This document shows, piece after piece, positions 62,701 through 64,000 of a stretch of 64,000 bases of DNA. Made by a program: the position numbers and the translations under genes. The stretch comes from Streptomyces sclerotialus (lineage in GTDB: Bacteria > Actinomycetota > Actinomycetes > Streptomycetales > Streptomycetaceae). Every line of letters starts with the position of its first letter. Position 1 is the stretch's first letter. The stretch spans positions 103,928-167,927 of the forward strand of contig JODX01000013.1 in the NCBI GenBank assembly GCA_000719105.1. The letters are read 5' to 3'. The notes beneath the pieces are model-generated. The model worked only from the letters and a program-made list of their open reading frames with translations. It had not been told where the DNA came from and did no database searches.

Positions 62701-63434
62701 ACCGCGCGGGCGCAGTCCCGTACCGCCGCGATCAGCTCCGGGCGCAGTTCGCCGTCGCGACGGATCCGCTCCACGGCGCCGGTGATGCCGACCGCGCCGA
62801 CGGGCATGCGGCGCCGGTCGTGGATGGGGGCGGCGATGGAGGCGACGCCCTCCCAGGTCTCCTCGACGTCGGCCGCGTATCCACGCGCGCGTGTGAGGGC
62901 GAGTACGTCCTCCAGGTCGTCCAGCGCGCTGATCGTCCGGTCCGTGAACGCCTTGCGCTCGCCGTCCACCACCTCGCTGTGCGCCACCGGGTCGTACGCC
63001 GACAGCACCTTGCCCAGGGCCGTGGAGTGCAGCGGCTGCATGGCCCCGATCTCCAGGACCTGCCGGCTGTCGTCGGGCCGGAAGACGTGGTGCACGACGA
63101 GGACGCCCTGCTGGTGCAGCACCCCGAGGTAGACGCTCTCGCCGCTGGCGCGGGCCAGGTCGTCCGCCCACACCAGGGCGCGCGCCCGCAGCTCGTGGAC
63201 GTCCAGATAGGTGGTGCCCAGGCGGAGCAGCTCCGCGCCGAGCTGGTAGCGCCCGGAGGCCTCGTCCTGCTCGACGAAGCCCTCGTGCTGGAGGGTGCGC
63301 AGGATGCCGTGGGCGGTGCCCTTGGCGAGGCCCAGCGACGAGGCGATGTCCGACAGGCCGAGCCGTCGCTCGCCGCCCGCGAGCAGCCGCAGCATCGCGG
63401 CCGCCCGTTCGAGCGACTGGATGTTCCGTGCCAT
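62670..63434 (-). CDS. gylR: IclR family glycerol operon regulator GylR
   Basis: 254 residues. N-terminal winged helix (GLSDIASSLGLAKGTAHGIL) and C-terminal IclR effector domain (VLHQQGVLVVHHVFRPDDSR; LHSTALGKVLSAYDPV; VASIAAPIHDRRRMPVGAVG). ATG at 63434 has GGAGGC ahead. It lies upstream of glpFKD on the same strand, as the known Streptomyces gyl locus. Matching palindromes precede both gylR and glpF, consistent with autoregulation and control of glycerol uptake and use. Confidence 0.94.
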   Translation of the reverse strand: MARNIQSLERAAAMLRLLAGGERRLGLSDIASSLGLAKGTAHGILRTLQHEGFVEQDEASGRYQLGAELLRLGTTYLDVHELRARALVWADDLARASGESVYLGVLHQQGVLVVHHVFRPDDSRQVLEIGAMQPLHSTALGKVLSAYDPVAHSEVVDGERKAFTDRTISALDDLEDVLALTRARGYAADVEETWEGVASIAAPIHDRRRMPVGAVGITGAVERIRRDGELRPELIAAVRDCARAVSRDLGAARF

Positions 63435-63487
63435 CGCGGTCCCGCCTCCGTCCCCTTCCGCCGTCGGTGTGCGGCTCTTCTGACACC

Positions 63488-63504
63488 GTTCGGCAATGTC
63501 GAAC
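63488..63504. promoter_or_regulatory. GylR-type operator before gylR
   Basis: GTTCGGCAATGTCGAAC has perfect GTTCG/CGAAC arms around seven bases, 54 bases before the gylR start. Related to the site at 62162-62178. Confidence 0.78.
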
Positions 63505-63787
63505 ACTACCCGTCACCGCCCGGCTGCGGCCAACGCAGGACGTCACCTTTTCGCCGGAGCGAACGCGCACGGGCCCCCTACGGGCCCGGCACGCCGCCCT
63601 GCCGTCGGAGCGGCCGAGGGCGGCCGGGGCAGCCGTCGGAGTAAACCGCATGCCGCGGGCGCACCGCTGCCCGTCCGCCCCGTGGACGCCCCTGACAGGG
63701 TCACGCCGCTCCGGGCTACCCTGGCCGCGTGCGCCTTCCACGGGAAGCCGCAAAGCCGACAGCCGTCGCACTCCAGGGAGCACCTCC
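63505..63787. other. divergent region between gylR and metH
   Basis: Must contain the metH promoter. No cobalamin or SAM riboswitch fold was recognised by eye: no clear B12-box-like block was seen. GGGCTACCCTGGC near 63713 is promoter-like at best. Confidence 0.4.
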
Positions 63788-64000
63788 ATGGCCTCGTCGC
63801 CGAACCCGTCCCTCGCGTCCACCGCGTCCGCAGCGTCCGCAGCGTCCTCTGTGGGTACCGCCACCGACAGCCGGACCAGGTCCGACGCCCTCCGCCACGC
63901 CCTCGCCACCCGTGTGGTGGTCGCCGACGGGGCGATGGGCACCATGCTGCAGGCGCAGGACCCGACCATGGAGGACTTCCAGCAGCTGGAGGGCTGCAAC
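63788..64000 (+). CDS. metH: cobalamin-dependent methionine synthase (5' part only)
   Basis: 71 N-terminal residues visible. After an Ala/Ser-rich leader (TASAASAASS, from a short GCGTCCGCA repeat) comes RHALATRVVVADGAMGTMLQ and MEDFQQLEGCN, the start of the homocysteine-methyltransferase domain of MetH. The enzyme makes methionine from homocysteine and methyl-tetrahydrofolate. ATG at 63788 follows AGGGAGCACC. The rest lies outside the window. Confidence 0.9.
   Translation, partial: MASSPNPSLASTASAASAASSVGTATDSRTRSDALRHALATRVVVADGAMGTMLQAQDPTMEDFQQLEGCN

Noticed and set aside
62255..62785. Arg/Ala-rich frames in the glpF-gylR gap as a small gene
   Set aside because: No ribosome-binding site, composition typical of non-coding GC-rich DNA, and overlap with the gylR 3' repeats.
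63505..63787. Cobalamin riboswitch upstream of metH
   Set aside because: The leader is short and no B12-box-like conserved block could be recognised by eye; a covariance search would be needed to reopen it.

Overview
The window is high-GC actinobacterial DNA. Gene content points to Streptomyces: a short and a long chaplin side by side, SoxR, mycothiol ligase MshC, a PAC2-family actinobacterial signature protein, and a gylR-glpFKD glycerol operon followed by metH. From memory, the order resembles the S. coelicolor SCO1657-SCO1715 region read right to left. No database was searched, so that comparison is recollection.

Layout. 1-6145: 3'-truncated homogentisate dioxygenase, TetR, a decayed molybdopterin oxidoreductase, a citrate-type transporter and an MFS pump. 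6245-7868: secreted membrane-anchored protein plus class F sortase. 7994-15828: catabolic genes (aldehyde and alcohol dehydrogenase, acyl-CoA dehydrogenase, MaoC-like hydratase) with their TetR and ArsR regulators. 16000-23777: SoxR, a decayed BKACE gene, a zinc-ribbon protein, a frameshifted penicillin acylase, an alpha/beta hydrolase and a Tat-exported NamZ-like muramidase. 23961-29344: two divergent operons (SDR, acyl-CoA ligase, TetR; APH-like kinase, ACAD11-like dehydrogenase) that look like a 4-hydroxyacid catabolic module. 29483-33984: His-rich protein, quinone-type oxidoreductase, a NUDIX/DUF202/DUF202 overlap cluster and a KstD-like flavoprotein. 34091-37041: gluconate permease, gluconokinase and divergent GntR. 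37069-40535: YchJ-like protein, tRNA-Leu(GAG), M20 peptidase and two chaplins. 40670-51856: housekeeping and conserved actinobacterial genes ending in mshC. 51938-55841: Gln-rich prion-like protein, intracellular subtilase and Tat-exported lactonase-like protein. 55953-64000: PAC2 protein, FCD-GntR, glpD, glpK, glpF, gylR and the start of metH.

Regulation is unusually readable. Four regulators can be matched to repeated palindromes: a 19-bp TetR box shared by the ALDH/ADH operon and the acyl-CoA dehydrogenase; a 16-bp TetR box before tetR-14750 and maoC; an 18-bp box before both halves of the hydroxyacid module; and a 17-bp box before gylR and glpF. Single palindromes precede the two FCD-type GntR genes. 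The 5' leader of the short chaplin can fold a perfect 13-bp stem over its own ribosome-binding site.

The most novel-looking items are the split ACAD11/Lva-like module under one operator, the CAG-encoded polyglutamine protein paired with a subtilase, the chaplin leader hairpin, the RecD-like protein with degenerate ATPase motifs, and several unrelated short tandem repeats sitting at or near gene ends.
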